A DNA stretch of 64,000 bases. It comes from Mycolicibacterium phocaicum (GTDB lineage: Bacteria > Actinomycetota > Actinomycetes > Mycobacteriales > Mycobacteriaceae). The DNA lies in assembly GCF_010731115.1 (NCBI RefSeq), contig NZ_AP022616.1, positions 4,402,001 to 4,466,000 on the forward strand, given 5' to 3'. Shown one piece after another: positions 9,274 to 18,535 of this stretch. The notes under the pieces were generated by a model. It searched no databases and was not told where the DNA came from. It saw only the letters and a list, made by a program, of their open reading frames with translations. Both the position numbers and the translations under genes were made by a program. Every line of letters starts with the position of its first letter. The first letter of the stretch is position 1.

Positions 9274-10424
9274 CAGCTGAACGCCACCGGCAGCGTCTGC
9301 GGACCCCGAATGGCAGGCGTGTCACGCCAGGTGACCGCGCCGCGGATAACGGGTTGGCGCGCAAGGACTTCCCGCAGCGCGACCGTCAATTCCAGCTGGG
9401 CCAGCGCCGAACCCAGGCAGTAGTGCGCGCCGTACCCGAAGGCCAGGGGAGCGGGGCCGGTGCGGTCCAATCGGAACCGGTCGGGGTTGTCGAACACCTT
9501 TGGGTCGCGGTTGGCGGCGGCCACCACGACGACGACGCTGTCGCCGGCGGCGATGTCCACGCCGCCCAACGGTCGGTCCTCGGTCGCGGTCCGCACCGTC
9601 GACTGCACCGGGCCGTCGAGTCGCAGCAGTTCGGTGACAACGGCCCCGTCGACGGTGTCGACCTGTTCGTTCACCAGTCGAATCAGCCCTGCGCCAAGAA
9701 GATTCGCGGTGGTCTCATGCCCGGCGACCGCGATCAGGATGGCGGTCACCACGACATCTTCGAGGGACAGCTCGGGATCGGTGGCGATGAAGCTCAACAG
9801 GTCGTCACCGGGATGAGCCCGTCGATCGGCGGCGAGTGGCAGGAATTCCGCCATCAATGCGGCGGCGGCGCCGAATCCCTCGGCGACCTCGACGGGGTCG
9901 GCCAGAGTGCCGAGCATCCGGATGATCGCCGGCGACAGTTCGCGCAGCGACGCCGCGTGACCGGGATCGAGAGCGAGCCATTCACCGACGACCGCGATCG
10001 GCAGCGGTAAGGCGATCCGCGACATGAAATCGAAAGGCTCACCGGTCGGCGCCTGCGCGATGACCTCGGCGGCGATCGTCGCCACACCTTCGGTCAGCCC
10101 GGATATCGTGCTGCGGGTGAACGCATCTCGGACCGCGCCGCGCAGCCTGTCATGGTCGGTGCCGTCGGTGAAGAGCATCGACGCCTTGGCGAAGTCGGTC
10201 GGCATCATGGTCATCGATGCGCGGGCCACCGGGTTGGCCAGCGGATCGCTGGTCCAGCCGGACCCGCCGAGCACCTGCCGGGCGGCGTCGTAGCCCAGCA
10301 CCAGCCAGCCTTGTGCGGCGTTGTCCCACACGACGTCTCCGTCGCACCGCCGGGCTTCGTAGAAGGGGTAGGGATCGGCGGCGTCCCAGGGCAGCCGGGC
10401 CGCGGTGACGTCGTTAGCTGACAT
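9273..10424 (-). CDS. Cytochrome P450
   Basis: The 383-residue haem monooxygenase has the I-helix AGHETT, a K-helix-like ELLRLDGPVQ segment and the haem loop FGYGAHYCLG with the proximal ligand at Cys336. Its length is typical of soluble bacterial class I P450s that receive electrons from a ferredoxin; no ferredoxin gene is adjacent. The ATG start lies inside the 3' end of the ABC1 kinase gene (11-base overlap) and the stop touches the SDR start, so the three genes are probably one transcript. Substrate cannot be read from the sequence; steroid or lipid chemistry would be guesswork. Confidence 0.92.
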   Translation of the reverse strand: MSANDVTAARLPWDAADPYPFYEARRCDGDVVWDNAAQGWLVLGYDAARQVLGGSGWTSDPLANPVARASMTMMPTDFAKASMLFTDGTDHDRLRGAVRDAFTRSTISGLTEGVATIAAEVIAQAPTGEPFDFMSRIALPLPIAVVGEWLALDPGHAASLRELSPAIIRMLGTLADPVEVAEGFGAAAALMAEFLPLAADRRAHPGDDLLSFIATDPELSLEDVVVTAILIAVAGHETTANLLGAGLIRLVNEQVDTVDGAVVTELLRLDGPVQSTVRTATEDRPLGGVDIAAGDSVVVVVAAANRDPKVFDNPDRFRLDRTGPAPLAFGYGAHYCLGSALAQLELTVALREVLARQPVIRGAVTWRDTPAIRGPQTLPVAFS

Positions 10425-11829
10425 GATCGTCCGTCCCGTGGGGTAGGCCGCGGCGCTGAACCCACGCCTCGTGTTCGAGGCCCAATGCGGTGACCGGCGC
10501 TGCGACGCCGTCCATTTCGTCCAGCATCCCGCGAGCGTGGAACGTGGCGTTCAACGCCGTGAAGATCGCGTTCATCGACAGGTTCAGGCGTGAGAAGAAC
10601 ACGAAGTCGGCGGGCACCGTGATGTGCCGCATGGGGTGGTCGGCGTCGCGGACGTCCAGCATCGAGGCGATGGCGCGTCGCGAGGCCTCGTCGGTGTAGG
10701 TCACCGGCTGCGGTGCCAGGATCTCGTAGATGATGCCTTCCCACCAGCGGTAGGCGTCGTCCGCGGTCAGCACCGAATCCGCTGCGAAGAAACCGCTTTC
10801 GACCATGTTCGACCGCAGGTCGTCGCGACGTCCCTCGACCGCGCAGCGCATCAGGTTCACGATGCGTCTGCGCTGGCCTTCGGGAAGCACCTTCGCGCAA
10901 CCGAAGTCGACGAAGCCGACGGTCCCGTCGGCCCCGAAGCGGTAGTTGCCGGGGTGTGGGTCGGCGTGGAACAGGTGGCCGTGCCGGTAGGAGCCGGTGA
11001 CGAAGCGCGCGATCACCTCCGACCAGGTGTTCTTGGTCTCCTGGTCGGCGTCTTGCGCTGCGGCCCAGTCCAATCCGTCGAGGTATGTCATGGTCAGGAC
11101 GCGGTCCCCGGAGGCCTCGCCGACCAGTTCGGGGACGCGAATGTGGGGGTGGTCGCGCCAGAGTTCGCAGAACGCGGCGATGTGGGCAGCCTCGCGGCGG
11201 TAGTCGATCTCCTCGGAGATGCGTTCGGAGATCTCCGCCGATATCGACGCCACGTCCGGCAGTGACGCGCCGAGCGCACCGGCCGCGCCTGCCGCGAACC
11301 GGAACATCGTCGCCAGCAACTCGGTGTTCGACAGGTCATCGCGAATGGCTTGTGCCACACCGGGATACTGAATCTTCACCGCGACGTCGCGGTCGTCGTG
11401 CAGGACAGCCCGATGGACCTGTCCGATGGACGCCGCCGCCATCGGTTCGGCGGAGAACGACGCGAAGACGGCGGAGATCGGCCGACCCAGATCGTCCTCG
11501 ACGACCTGTCGGGCCAGCGCCGAGTCCATCGGTGGCGCGTCGGCCTGCAGCCGCGTCAGTGCCCGCTGGTACGGCGAGAGTTCGCCGGCGCCGATGGCAT
11601 TGGCGTCGACCATCGAGACCAGCTGGCCGGCCTTCATCAATACGCCCTTGGAGTGGCCGAGGAGCTCGGCGTACTGCTCGGCGGTGCGTTCGTGGAAGCG
11701 TTCGACGGCGCCGGTGTTGCCGGCCTTCTCGCGTAGGGCCGCGACCATGCGTCCGCCCGCGGCGCGGGCGGTGAAGCCGGCGACCGGCATGGTGCGGCGG
11801 ATGCGTCCGCGCGGCACATTCCCGGTCAT
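10414..11829 (-). CDS. ABC1/UbiB (AarF, ADCK) family atypical kinase
   Basis: The 471-residue protein shows the family marks: LMKAGQL (the KxGQ element) near residue 86, an Ala-rich nucleotide loop AAASIGQVHRA, a VKIQYPG strand with the catalytic-fold Lys, HADPHPGN near residue 300 and DFG in VGFVDFGCAK. UbiB-type proteins support isoprenoid lipid or quinone metabolism through ATP binding and hydrolysis. No transmembrane C-terminus is obvious. It is the first gene of the kinase, P450, SDR operon and is divergent from a TetR gene 66 bp away, so it is likely controlled by that regulator. ATG start. Confidence 0.85.
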   Translation of the reverse strand: MTGNVPRGRIRRTMPVAGFTARAAGGRMVAALREKAGNTGAVERFHERTAEQYAELLGHSKGVLMKAGQLVSMVDANAIGAGELSPYQRALTRLQADAPPMDSALARQVVEDDLGRPISAVFASFSAEPMAAASIGQVHRAVLHDDRDVAVKIQYPGVAQAIRDDLSNTELLATMFRFAAGAAGALGASLPDVASISAEISERISEEIDYRREAAHIAAFCELWRDHPHIRVPELVGEASGDRVLTMTYLDGLDWAAAQDADQETKNTWSEVIARFVTGSYRHGHLFHADPHPGNYRFGADGTVGFVDFGCAKVLPEGQRRRIVNLMRCAVEGRRDDLRSNMVESGFFAADSVLTADDAYRWWEGIIYEILAPQPVTYTDEASRRAIASMLDVRDADHPMRHITVPADFVFFSRLNLSMNAIFTALNATFHARGMLDEMDGVAAPVTALGLEHEAWVQRRGLPHGTDDHVS

Positions 11830-11895
11830 TGCGCCTCCCAGCGTTGTATGGTGACCTAGTACGAAACATATGACAGTTCTTATAGGCGGTCAAGA

Positions 11896-12498
11896 GTGCA
11901 GACATCGACCAAGGAACGGCTGGTCACCGAGGCCATGCGGCTGTTCAGCGAGCAGGGCTACAAGGCCACCAGCATCACTCAGATCGAGAAAGCGGCCGGC
12001 CTGGTGCCCGGTTGCGGCGCCCTCTACAACCACTTCAAAACCAAAGAGGCCGTGCTGGCGGCGGGGATCGACAGGCAGCTGGATCGGCGCCGCGCGATGC
12101 ACGACATCAGCGCGCTGTTCGCCGGCGAAGGTGAGCTGCGGACAGAGCTCACGCTGCTCGGCCGGTACGTGCTGAGCGTGCTGAACCAGGAGAGTCAATT
12201 CCTGCAGGTGGTAGCCCGCACGCCGACGGAGCAGTCGGACCGCGTCAACGCCGCGTACGCCGCTCTGGTCGACAGTCTCTACAGCGGACTTGCCGATTGG
12301 ATCTGTGGCTGCGCGCCCGGCCTCGATCTGCGGGAAGCCAGGAGGATCGCGGTGGTCGGGGTCAACGCGCTGCTGGGCAAGCATGCGACGCGCGTCGTCT
12401 TTCACGCCCCGCAGGCGGACACCCCCGATGACGAGTTCATCGCGGACTGGACCGTGATGCTGGCGGGCCGGATCGAAGCGGCCGCGCTAGCTCGGTAG
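11896..12498 (+). CDS. TetR family transcriptional regulator (beside ABC1 kinase/P450 operon)
   Basis: The 200-residue protein has an N-terminal TetR helix-turn-helix, residues about 8-52 (AMRLFSEQGYKATSITQIEKAAG then ALYNHFKTKEAVL, shown here as the recognition helix and the family Tyr-Asn-His-Phe segment). The rest is a helical ligand-binding domain. It starts at GTG 11896 and is divergent from the ABC1 kinase gene, the classical arrangement for a local repressor of that operon. The 66-bp divergent gap has no clean long palindrome, so the operator is not assigned. Its 3' end overlaps the convergent lipase maturation factor gene by 12 bases. Confidence 0.85.
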   Translation: MQTSTKERLVTEAMRLFSEQGYKATSITQIEKAAGLVPGCGALYNHFKTKEAVLAAGIDRQLDRRRAMHDISALFAGEGELRTELTLLGRYVLSVLNQESQFLQVVARTPTEQSDRVNAAYAALVDSLYSGLADWICGCAPGLDLREARRIAVVGVNALLGKHATRVVFHAPQADTPDDEFIADWTVMLAGRIEAAALAR

Positions 12499-13890
12499 CG
12501 CAACGGGCGGGAAGTACTGTCCCTCCGGGCTGCGGTGCCACCACACGTGGTCGTGCCGCAGTTCGCGGGGCGTGGAGTAGCGGTAGCGGAACACCTGCGC
12601 GCGGACATAGGTGGGCGGCGAATCGGGAAACGGGTTGTGCCGCAGCAGTTTCAGCGTTGCCGCGTCGCCGCGCAGCAAGCGCTCCAGCAAGCCGACGAAC
12701 CACTGGCGGCCGTAGGTCGGTGAGATGGCGGCGAACCACATCATCCAGTCGAGACGCAGGTGGTAGGGCGCCCACTGACGCGGCAGTCGCCCGACGGCCC
12801 CCGGTTTGCCCTTGAATTCGTATTCGCGCCATACGGTTTCGTCGGTGATGTCCGAGTCGGCAGTGCCCTCGATCACCACCTCACGCCGGATGCGGCCGAT
12901 CGAGCCGAAGGCGCCGTACGTGTTCACCAGGTGCAACGGATCGAACGACGCGTTCATGCGTTGCTGCGGCGACAGCAGATTTCGCACCGGCCAGTAGCTC
13001 AGCACCACGACCAGGACGCTGAACCCGATGACGAGCACCACGAACCAGACCGGCGGGGCGGCCAAGGCGGAGGTGGGCACCGGCCCGGCTATCGCACTGA
13101 ACGCCAACACCATCGTCAGCCAGTTCAGCCACGCATAGTTGCCGGAGATCACCAGCCAGAGTTGAGTGACGACGACGATCGCGCCCGCGACGGTGGCAAC
13201 GGGCTGCGGCGCGAACAACCCGAACGGAACTATCAGCTGCGTGACGTGGTTGACCGCGACCTCGATGCGGTGCAGCGGCTTGGGCAGGTGATGGAAGAAC
13301 CAGCTCAGCGGGCCCGGCATGGGCTGGGTCTCGTGGTGGTAGTAGAGACAGGTCAGATCGCGCCAGCAGCGGTCACCACGCAGTTTGATCAGCCCCGCAC
13401 CGAACTCGGTGCGGAACACCAGCCACCGTGCCAGCCAGATCACCAGCACCGGCGGAGCGACGGAGTCGTTGCCGAGGAACACCGCGAGGAAGCCGGCTTC
13501 CAGCAGCAGCGACTCCCAGCCGAAGGCGTACCACCGCTGCCCGACGTTGACGATCGACAGGTACAGCACCCACAACAGCAGCCAGGTGAGCATCGCCGCC
13601 CACAGTGGTACGAGATCGCCGGCGCCCGCGACCAGTGCCGCACTGAGTACGGCACCCGACCACGCGACGGTCGCGAAGAACCTGTCCGAGTAGTGCCAGT
13701 GAAAGATGCTGGGCGCCTGCCGGAACGACACAGCGGACAGATACCGCGGAATCGGCAACATGCCCTGCGCGCCGAGGAGGGCGCGGAATTGCCTTGCGGC
13801 GCAGATGAAAGCGATCAGATAGACGCCGGCGATGCCGCGCTCCAGCACCAGCCGGCTGAACCAGTATTCGGGTGCTGTGAACCACTCCAT
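12487..13890 (-). CDS. Lipase maturation factor family membrane protein
   Basis: The 467-residue protein opens with a Trp/Phe-rich stretch, then LPIPRYLS and several transmembrane segments, followed by a soluble C-terminal part containing NTYGAFGSIGR, WREYEFKG and QWAPYHLRLDW, which are conserved in bacterial and vertebrate LMF1-like proteins. In vertebrates LMF1 helps fold lipases in the ER; the bacterial role is not established. GAHAV-type enzymatic motifs are absent. The gene has an ATG start directly behind a hairpin at 13899-13937 that separates it from ppa. It may be transcribed from its own promoter. Confidence 0.85.
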   Translation of the reverse strand: MEWFTAPEYWFSRLVLERGIAGVYLIAFICAARQFRALLGAQGMLPIPRYLSAVSFRQAPSIFHWHYSDRFFATVAWSGAVLSAALVAGAGDLVPLWAAMLTWLLLWVLYLSIVNVGQRWYAFGWESLLLEAGFLAVFLGNDSVAPPVLVIWLARWLVFRTEFGAGLIKLRGDRCWRDLTCLYYHHETQPMPGPLSWFFHHLPKPLHRIEVAVNHVTQLIVPFGLFAPQPVATVAGAIVVVTQLWLVISGNYAWLNWLTMVLAFSAIAGPVPTSALAAPPVWFVVLVIGFSVLVVVLSYWPVRNLLSPQQRMNASFDPLHLVNTYGAFGSIGRIRREVVIEGTADSDITDETVWREYEFKGKPGAVGRLPRQWAPYHLRLDWMMWFAAISPTYGRQWFVGLLERLLRGDAATLKLLRHNPFPDSPPTYVRAQVFRYRYSTPRELRHDHVWWHRSPEGQYFPPVALPS

Positions 13891-13898
13891 CGCCGATT

Positions 13899-13937
13899 CC
13901 TGACCCGCCGCTGCACTCCAGGGTACGGCGGGTCAGG
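13899..13937 (-). terminator. Hairpin between ppa and the lipase maturation factor gene
   Basis: Perfect 12-bp arms (13899-13910 and 13926-13937) enclose a 15-base loop. Read on the minus strand it comes after the ppa stop and ends eight bases before the start codon at 13890. It may end ppa transcription or mask the downstream ribosome site. No T-run follows. Confidence 0.55.
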
Positions 13938-13964
13938 ACGGGTGAAAACGAAAGAAACGAAAGA

Positions 13965-14453
13965 TCAGTGCTCTTGCTCTTCGAACCGGGCGATCGAGCG
14001 GGCCAGTTCTTCTTCGGCCTCTTTGCGACCGACCCAGTCGGCGGCCTTGACGAACTTGCCCGGCTCCAGGTCCTTGTAGTGCACGAAGAAGTGCTTGATG
14101 GCGTCCAGCTCGAACTCCGAGATGTCGCCGACGTCCTGGATGTGCTCCCAGCGCGGGTCACCCGCGGGCACGCACAGCAGCTTGTCGTCGCCGCCGGCTT
14201 CGTCGGTCATCTTGAACATGGCGACGGGGCGGGCGTCGACGATGCAGCCCGGGAAGACCGACTCGGTCAGCAGCACCAGCGCGTCCAGCGGGTCGCCGTC
14301 CTCGCCGAGGGTGTTCTCGAAGAACCCGTAATCGGTGGGGTAGCCCATGGGGGTGAAGAGGTAGCGGTCGAGCTTCACCCGCCCGGTCTCGTGGTCCACT
14401 TCGTACTTGTTCCGCGAACCCTTGGGGATCTCGATGACGACTTCGTGCTCCAC
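13965..14453 (-). CDS. ppa: Inorganic pyrophosphatase
   Basis: The 162-residue cytoplasmic enzyme hydrolyses pyrophosphate to phosphate, pulling biosynthetic reactions forward. The family I signature DGDPLD lies near residues 52-57, with upstream YPTDYGFFE and downstream [14 protein letters not shown] that supply further metal and phosphate ligands. Length and sequence match mycobacterial Ppa closely. The start is GTG at 14453. It is divergent from dacB with an 89-bp gap that must hold both promoters. This gene anchors the conserved block that continues rightward. Confidence 0.97.
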   Translation of the reverse strand: MEHEVVIEIPKGSRNKYEVDHETGRVKLDRYLFTPMGYPTDYGFFENTLGEDGDPLDALVLLTESVFPGCIVDARPVAMFKMTDEAGGDDKLLCVPAGDPRWEHIQDVGDISEFELDAIKHFFVHYKDLEPGKFVKAADWVGRKEAEEELARSIARFEEQEH

Positions 14454-14542
14454 CGGGAGACTCCTTAGCTCTGTGCTGATGACGGGCTACACCTTAGACG
14501 AGCGATACCCTGCTGAGTGACCCGTACGAGTTCAGGAGCAAC

Positions 14543-15913
14543 ATGCGGCCCACCCGGTGGCGCCGATCGACCCACTTGGTGATCGGTGTGGCAGTTCTCG
14601 TGCTGGTTGCCGCGCTGGTGGCGGCCGCCGCGGTGATGACGCGGCACGACGCCGTCCCCGCGGCGGGGGCGACGGTCAAGCCGCAACCCGCGCTCGTCTC
14701 GCCGCGACCTGGCGTGCAGCCCGTTTCCGACGCCGCCGCGCAAGTGGTGCCCGCGCAGCTCGCCGCCGTATTGGCGCCGCTGGCCGCCAACCCGAATCTC
14801 GGCATGCTCGGGGGACGGATCACCGATGCGATCACCGGCACCCAGCTGTGGGCGCAGGGCGCGAACATTCCCCTGCAGCCCGCCTCCACCAACAAGACCC
14901 TGACTGCGGCCGCGGCGCTGCTGACCCTCGACCGCAACGCCCGGCTGACCACCACGGTCGTGTCGGGCGACACCCCGGGCGTCGTGGTGCTCAAGGGCGG
15001 CGGCGACCCGACGCTGTCGGCGGCGCCGCCGGGCACCGACACCTGGTACGGCGACGCGGCCCGGATCTCCGACCTGGCCGACCAGGTCCGGAAGGCCGGC
15101 GTCTCCCCGAGGGCAATTCAGGTCGACATCAGCCTCTACTCCGGCCCGACGATGGCGCCGGGCTGGGACGTCGCCGACATCGACGGCGGCGACTGGGCCC
15201 CGATCCAGTCGGTGATGGTCGACGCCGGTCGCATCCAGCCCACCACCGTCGAGTCCAGGCGCTCGACGACGCCGGCGCTCGACGCCGGCCGCGCTCTGGC
15301 GTCGGCCCTGCGGGTCGACCCCGCCAACGTGACACTCCGCACCACCCCCGCCGGTGGCCAGCAGCTCGCCGCGGTGCAATCCCCGCCGCTGATCGAGCGC
15401 CTGCGCGAGATGATGGGCGCCTCCGACAACGTGATGGCCGAGTCGATCGGCCGTGAGGTCGCCGCCGCGGTGAACCAGCCGCAGAGTTTCGACGGCGGCG
15501 TACGTGCCGTCCTCGGCCAGCTGGCGAAGGCGGGATTGACCACCTCGGGTGCGACGCTGTTCGACGCCAGCGGCCTGTCGGTCAACGACCGGCTCACCGC
15601 GACGGTCCTCGACGACGTCGTCAACGCCGCGGCCGGCACCAGCGAGCCCCGCCTGCGCCCGCTACTCGACGTGCTGCCGATCGCCGGCGGCAGCGGCACG
15701 TTGTGGAACCGCTACGCCGACACCTCGTCGGCCGGATACCTGCGTGCCAAGACCGGTTCGCTGACCGGCACCAACGCGCTGGCGGGCATCGTCACCGACC
15801 AGAGCGGACGGGTCCTGACCTTCGCGCTCATCTCCAACAACGCCGGTCCGGAAGGACGCACCGCGCTGGACGCCCTCGCCGCGGCGTTCCGGTCCTGCGG
15901 GTGCGGCACGTGA
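14543..15913 (+). CDS. dacB: D-alanyl-D-alanine carboxypeptidase/endopeptidase (PBP4 type, S13)
   Basis: The 456-residue enzyme trims or cleaves peptidoglycan stem peptides outside the membrane. A basic N-terminus and a hydrophobic segment (residues about 12-32) form a membrane anchor or signal. Catalytic motifs are STNK with nucleophile Ser115 and Lys118, SDN in GASDNVMAE, and KTG in LRAKTGSLTG near residue 410. An AGGAG ribosome site sits four bases before the ATG. The stop overlaps the GTG start of the next gene by four bases. Best match is the mycobacterial Rv3627c-type DacB. Confidence 0.93.
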   Translation: MRPTRWRRSTHLVIGVAVLVLVAALVAAAAVMTRHDAVPAAGATVKPQPALVSPRPGVQPVSDAAAQVVPAQLAAVLAPLAANPNLGMLGGRITDAITGTQLWAQGANIPLQPASTNKTLTAAAALLTLDRNARLTTTVVSGDTPGVVVLKGGGDPTLSAAPPGTDTWYGDAARISDLADQVRKAGVSPRAIQVDISLYSGPTMAPGWDVADIDGGDWAPIQSVMVDAGRIQPTTVESRRSTTPALDAGRALASALRVDPANVTLRTTPAGGQQLAAVQSPPLIERLREMMGASDNVMAESIGREVAAAVNQPQSFDGGVRAVLGQLAKAGLTTSGATLFDASGLSVNDRLTATVLDDVVNAAAGTSEPRLRPLLDVLPIAGGSGTLWNRYADTSSAGYLRAKTGSLTGTNALAGIVTDQSGRVLTFALISNNAGPEGRTALDALAAAFRSCGCGT

Positions 15914-16959
15914 GCCGGAAGCCGACCGTCGGCAAGGCCGTCGACTGGGGCTTCGCCGCCACGGTCGGGGCAAAGCTGACCCGCCCGGAACCGGCGACCA
16001 CCGACTACACCCGTAACCAGGTGCGCGCGCAGCTCGCCGATTCGGCCCGCCGGGCCGAGCTCCCGGTGCGGGAGGTGACGCTGCTCAACGAGGGCGCCGA
16101 GGTGCCCGAAGCCCGCGTCATCGACCGGCAGGACTGGGTGCGCGCCGCCACCGAGTCCATGCGGGTGATGACCGGTGGCGAAACCACAAGCCCCACAGGC
16201 CTGGCCGCGAAGCTGGCCGGCCGGGTCACCGGCGCGCAGACGGGCGCGGTACTGGCGTTCGTGTCGTCGGGCATCCTCGGGCAGTACGACCCCTTCGCCG
16301 GCAATGGCGGCGAGCTGTTGCTGGTCGCCCCGAATGTGCTTGCCGCAGAACGGCAATTGAAGGTCGAACCCGCCGACTTCCGGCTGTGGGTGTGCCTGCA
16401 CGAGGTGACGCACCGCGTGCAGTTCCGGGCCAACCCGTGGCTCACCGAGCACATGTCGCAGGCGCTGGCGGTGCTGACCGACGAGTCCGGGCTGGACGCC
16501 GGCGACATCGTCGGCCGGCTGGCCGAGTACGTGCGGGCGCAGCGAGACGGCGAGGCCGACGCGAATTCGCAGGGCATCCTGGGCATCATGCGGATCATGC
16601 AGTCCGACGAGCAGCAGCGTGCGCTGGATCAGCTGCTGGTGCTGGGGACGCTGCTGGAAGGCCACGCCGACCACGTGATGGACGCCGTCGGCCCGGCGGT
16701 GGTGCCGTCGGTGGCCACCATCCGCAGCCGGTTCGACGAGCGCCGGCACCGCAAACAGTCTCCACTGCAACGGATTGTCCGCGCCCTGCTCGGGGTCGAC
16801 GCCAAGATCGCCCAGTACACCCGCGGTAAGAAGTTTGTCGACGAGGTGGTGTCGACGGTCGGTATGAAGCGGTTCAACGCGATCTGGACCGACGCCGAAA
16901 CCCTGCCGCTGCCAACCGAAATCGACGAGCCGCGGCGATGGATCGATCGAGTGCTCTGA
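15910..16959 (+). CDS. Zinc-dependent metalloprotease, DUF2342 / F420-associated family
   Basis: The 349-residue protein has HEVTHRVQF near residue 165, an HExxH metalloprotease site, followed by WLTEHM. The family is often labelled as coenzyme F420 biosynthesis-associated, although its role is not proven, and it matches the Rv3626c type in length. No signal peptide is seen. The start is GTG 15910, overlapping the dacB stop as GTGA; the reading frame continues upstream inside dacB but that part is out of context. The gene overlaps the tilS start by 22 bases, so dacB, this gene, tilS and hpt are likely co-transcribed. Confidence 0.88.
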   Translation: MSRKPTVGKAVDWGFAATVGAKLTRPEPATTDYTRNQVRAQLADSARRAELPVREVTLLNEGAEVPEARVIDRQDWVRAATESMRVMTGGETTSPTGLAAKLAGRVTGAQTGAVLAFVSSGILGQYDPFAGNGGELLLVAPNVLAAERQLKVEPADFRLWVCLHEVTHRVQFRANPWLTEHMSQALAVLTDESGLDAGDIVGRLAEYVRAQRDGEADANSQGILGIMRIMQSDEQQRALDQLLVLGTLLEGHADHVMDAVGPAVVPSVATIRSRFDERRHRKQSPLQRIVRALLGVDAKIAQYTRGKKFVDEVVSTVGMKRFNAIWTDAETLPLPTEIDEPRRWIDRVL

Positions 16960-17894
16960 CACCGCTGCGCGCGGCTGTCACCGCCTTCGCACGCCGGTAT
17001 CCGGCCGACCGGTGGTGTGTCGGGCTCTCCGGTGGCGCCGACTCGCTGGCGCTGACGGCCGTCGCGGCCGCGCTCAAACCGACCACCGCGTTGATCGTCG
17101 ACCACGGCCTGCAAACCGGATCGGCCGAGGTGGCCGCCACTGCGGCGGCACAGGCCCGGCAGCTGGGTTGTGTTGCCGCGCAAGTGATCTCCGTGGCTGT
17201 CGGTACCGAGGGCGGCCCGGAGGCCGCGGCCCGCGCCGCGCGCTACGCGGCATTGGACGCCGCCCGCGGGGGTGCTGCGGTGTTGCTCGCGCACACCCTC
17301 GACGACCAGGCCGAGACGGTACTGCTCGGGCTGGGGCGCGGTTCGGGCCCGAGATCCATTGCCGGGATGCGACTTTGGGACCCGCCGTGGGGACGGCCGC
17401 TGCTCGAGGTGCGACGCGCCGACACCGAAGCCGCCTGCGCCGAGCTGGGGCTCGCGCCATGGCGCGACCCGCACAACACCGACCCGCGCTACACCCGGGT
17501 CCGGCTGCGCACCGAGGTGCTGCCGCTGCTGGAGGACGTGTTGGCCGGCGGCGTCGCGCCCGCGCTGGCCCGGACCGCCGCGGCGCTGCGGGAGGACAAC
17601 GACGCCCTCGACGCGCTGGCGGCCGGGCACCTGGCTGCCCTGCGTACCGATGACGGCCTGACCGTCGCCGGGCTCGAGGATCTCCCGGCCGCACTGCGTC
17701 GCCGGGTGATCCGCGGCTGGCTGCTGAGCGTCGGGGCCACCATGCTCACCGACGTCCAGCTGCGCGCCGTCGATGCGCTCGTGGGGGACTGGCACGGGCA
17801 GGGCGGCGCGGCCGTCAGCTCCCCGCTGCGGTACCAGCGCCTGATCGTCACGCGACGCGCCGGACTGCTCACCGCCGCTGCCCAGCCGGTGTGA
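16938..17894 (+). CDS. tilS: tRNA(Ile)-lysidine synthase
   Basis: The 318-residue enzyme attaches lysine to C34 of the minor tRNA-Ile so that it reads AUA. The N-type ATP pyrophosphatase loop SGGADS occupies residues 31-36, and RYTRVRLR downstream matches the family RNxxRxxL-like segment. It is shorter than E. coli TilS, lacking the extra C-terminal domain, as in actinobacteria. ATG start inside the end of the metalloprotease gene; hpt follows after about 58 bases, the usual mycobacterial neighbour. Confidence 0.93.
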   Translation: MDRSSALTPLRAAVTAFARRYPADRWCVGLSGGADSLALTAVAAALKPTTALIVDHGLQTGSAEVAATAAAQARQLGCVAAQVISVAVGTEGGPEAAARAARYAALDAARGGAAVLLAHTLDDQAETVLLGLGRGSGPRSIAGMRLWDPPWGRPLLEVRRADTEAACAELGLAPWRDPHNTDPRYTRVRLRTEVLPLLEDVLAGGVAPALARTAAALREDNDALDALAAGHLAALRTDDGLTVAGLEDLPAALRRRVIRGWLLSVGATMLTDVQLRAVDALVGDWHGQGGAAVSSPLRYQRLIVTRRAGLLTAAAQPV

Positions 17895-17952
17895 GCGACC
17901 GCCGAGCGGGACGGTCTTGGTACTCGGCGAGGCAACGTGGCACGCTGTTGCC

Positions 17953-18516
17953 GTGGAGCTGTATCCGGGTGACATCAAGTCGGTTCTCCTGTCTCAGGAG
18001 CAGGTTCAGGCGCGCATCGCCGAGATGGCCGCGCTCATCGCCGAGGACTACCGCGCCGACTCCGGCGACCAGGACCTCCTGCTGATCACCGTGCTCAAGG
18101 GTGCGGTCATGTTCGTCACCGACCTGGCCCGCGCGATCCCGCTGCCGACGCAGCTGGAATTCATGGCGGTCAGCTCCTACGGGTCGTCGACCTCGTCGTC
18201 GGGCGTCGTGCGCATCCTCAAGGACCTCGACCGCGACATCAGCGGCCGCGACGTGCTGATCGTCGAGGACATCATCGACTCCGGCCTGACGCTGTCGTGG
18301 CTGCTGCGCAACCTGGCGACGCGCGGCCCGCGCTCGCTGCGGGTGTGCACGCTGCTGCGCAAGCCCGACGCCATGCGCGCCGACATCGACGTCGCGCACA
18401 TCGGCTTCGACATCCCCGACGAGTTCGTCGTCGGCTACGGCCTGGACTACGACGAGCGCTACCGCGACCTGCCGTACATCGGCACGCTCGATCCGAAGGT
18501 GTACGAAGCGCACTAG
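17953..18516 (+). CDS. hpt: Hypoxanthine phosphoribosyltransferase
   Basis: The 187-residue purine salvage enzyme joins hypoxanthine or guanine to PRPP. The PRPP-binding motif [13 protein letters not shown] is near residues 103-115, and [14 protein letters not shown] and SSYGSST are the other family loops. The start is set at GTG 17953, just before the conserved ELYPGDI segment; a frame extension to TTG 17917 has no family support. The C-terminal [11 protein letters not shown] is also conserved in mycobacterial Hpt. Confidence 0.94.
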   Translation: MELYPGDIKSVLLSQEQVQARIAEMAALIAEDYRADSGDQDLLLITVLKGAVMFVTDLARAIPLPTQLEFMAVSSYGSSTSSSGVVRILKDLDRDISGRDVLIVEDIIDSGLTLSWLLRNLATRGPRSLRVCTLLRKPDAMRADIDVAHIGFDIPDEFVVGYGLDYDERYRDLPYIGTLDPKVYEAH

Positions 18517-18535
18517 ACGGAGCACAATCCGGGGC

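Noticed and set aside
11830..11895. TetR operator in the ABC1 kinase-TetR gap
   Set aside because: The gap lacks clear matching arms; only partial symmetry around ATATGACAGTTCTTATA.
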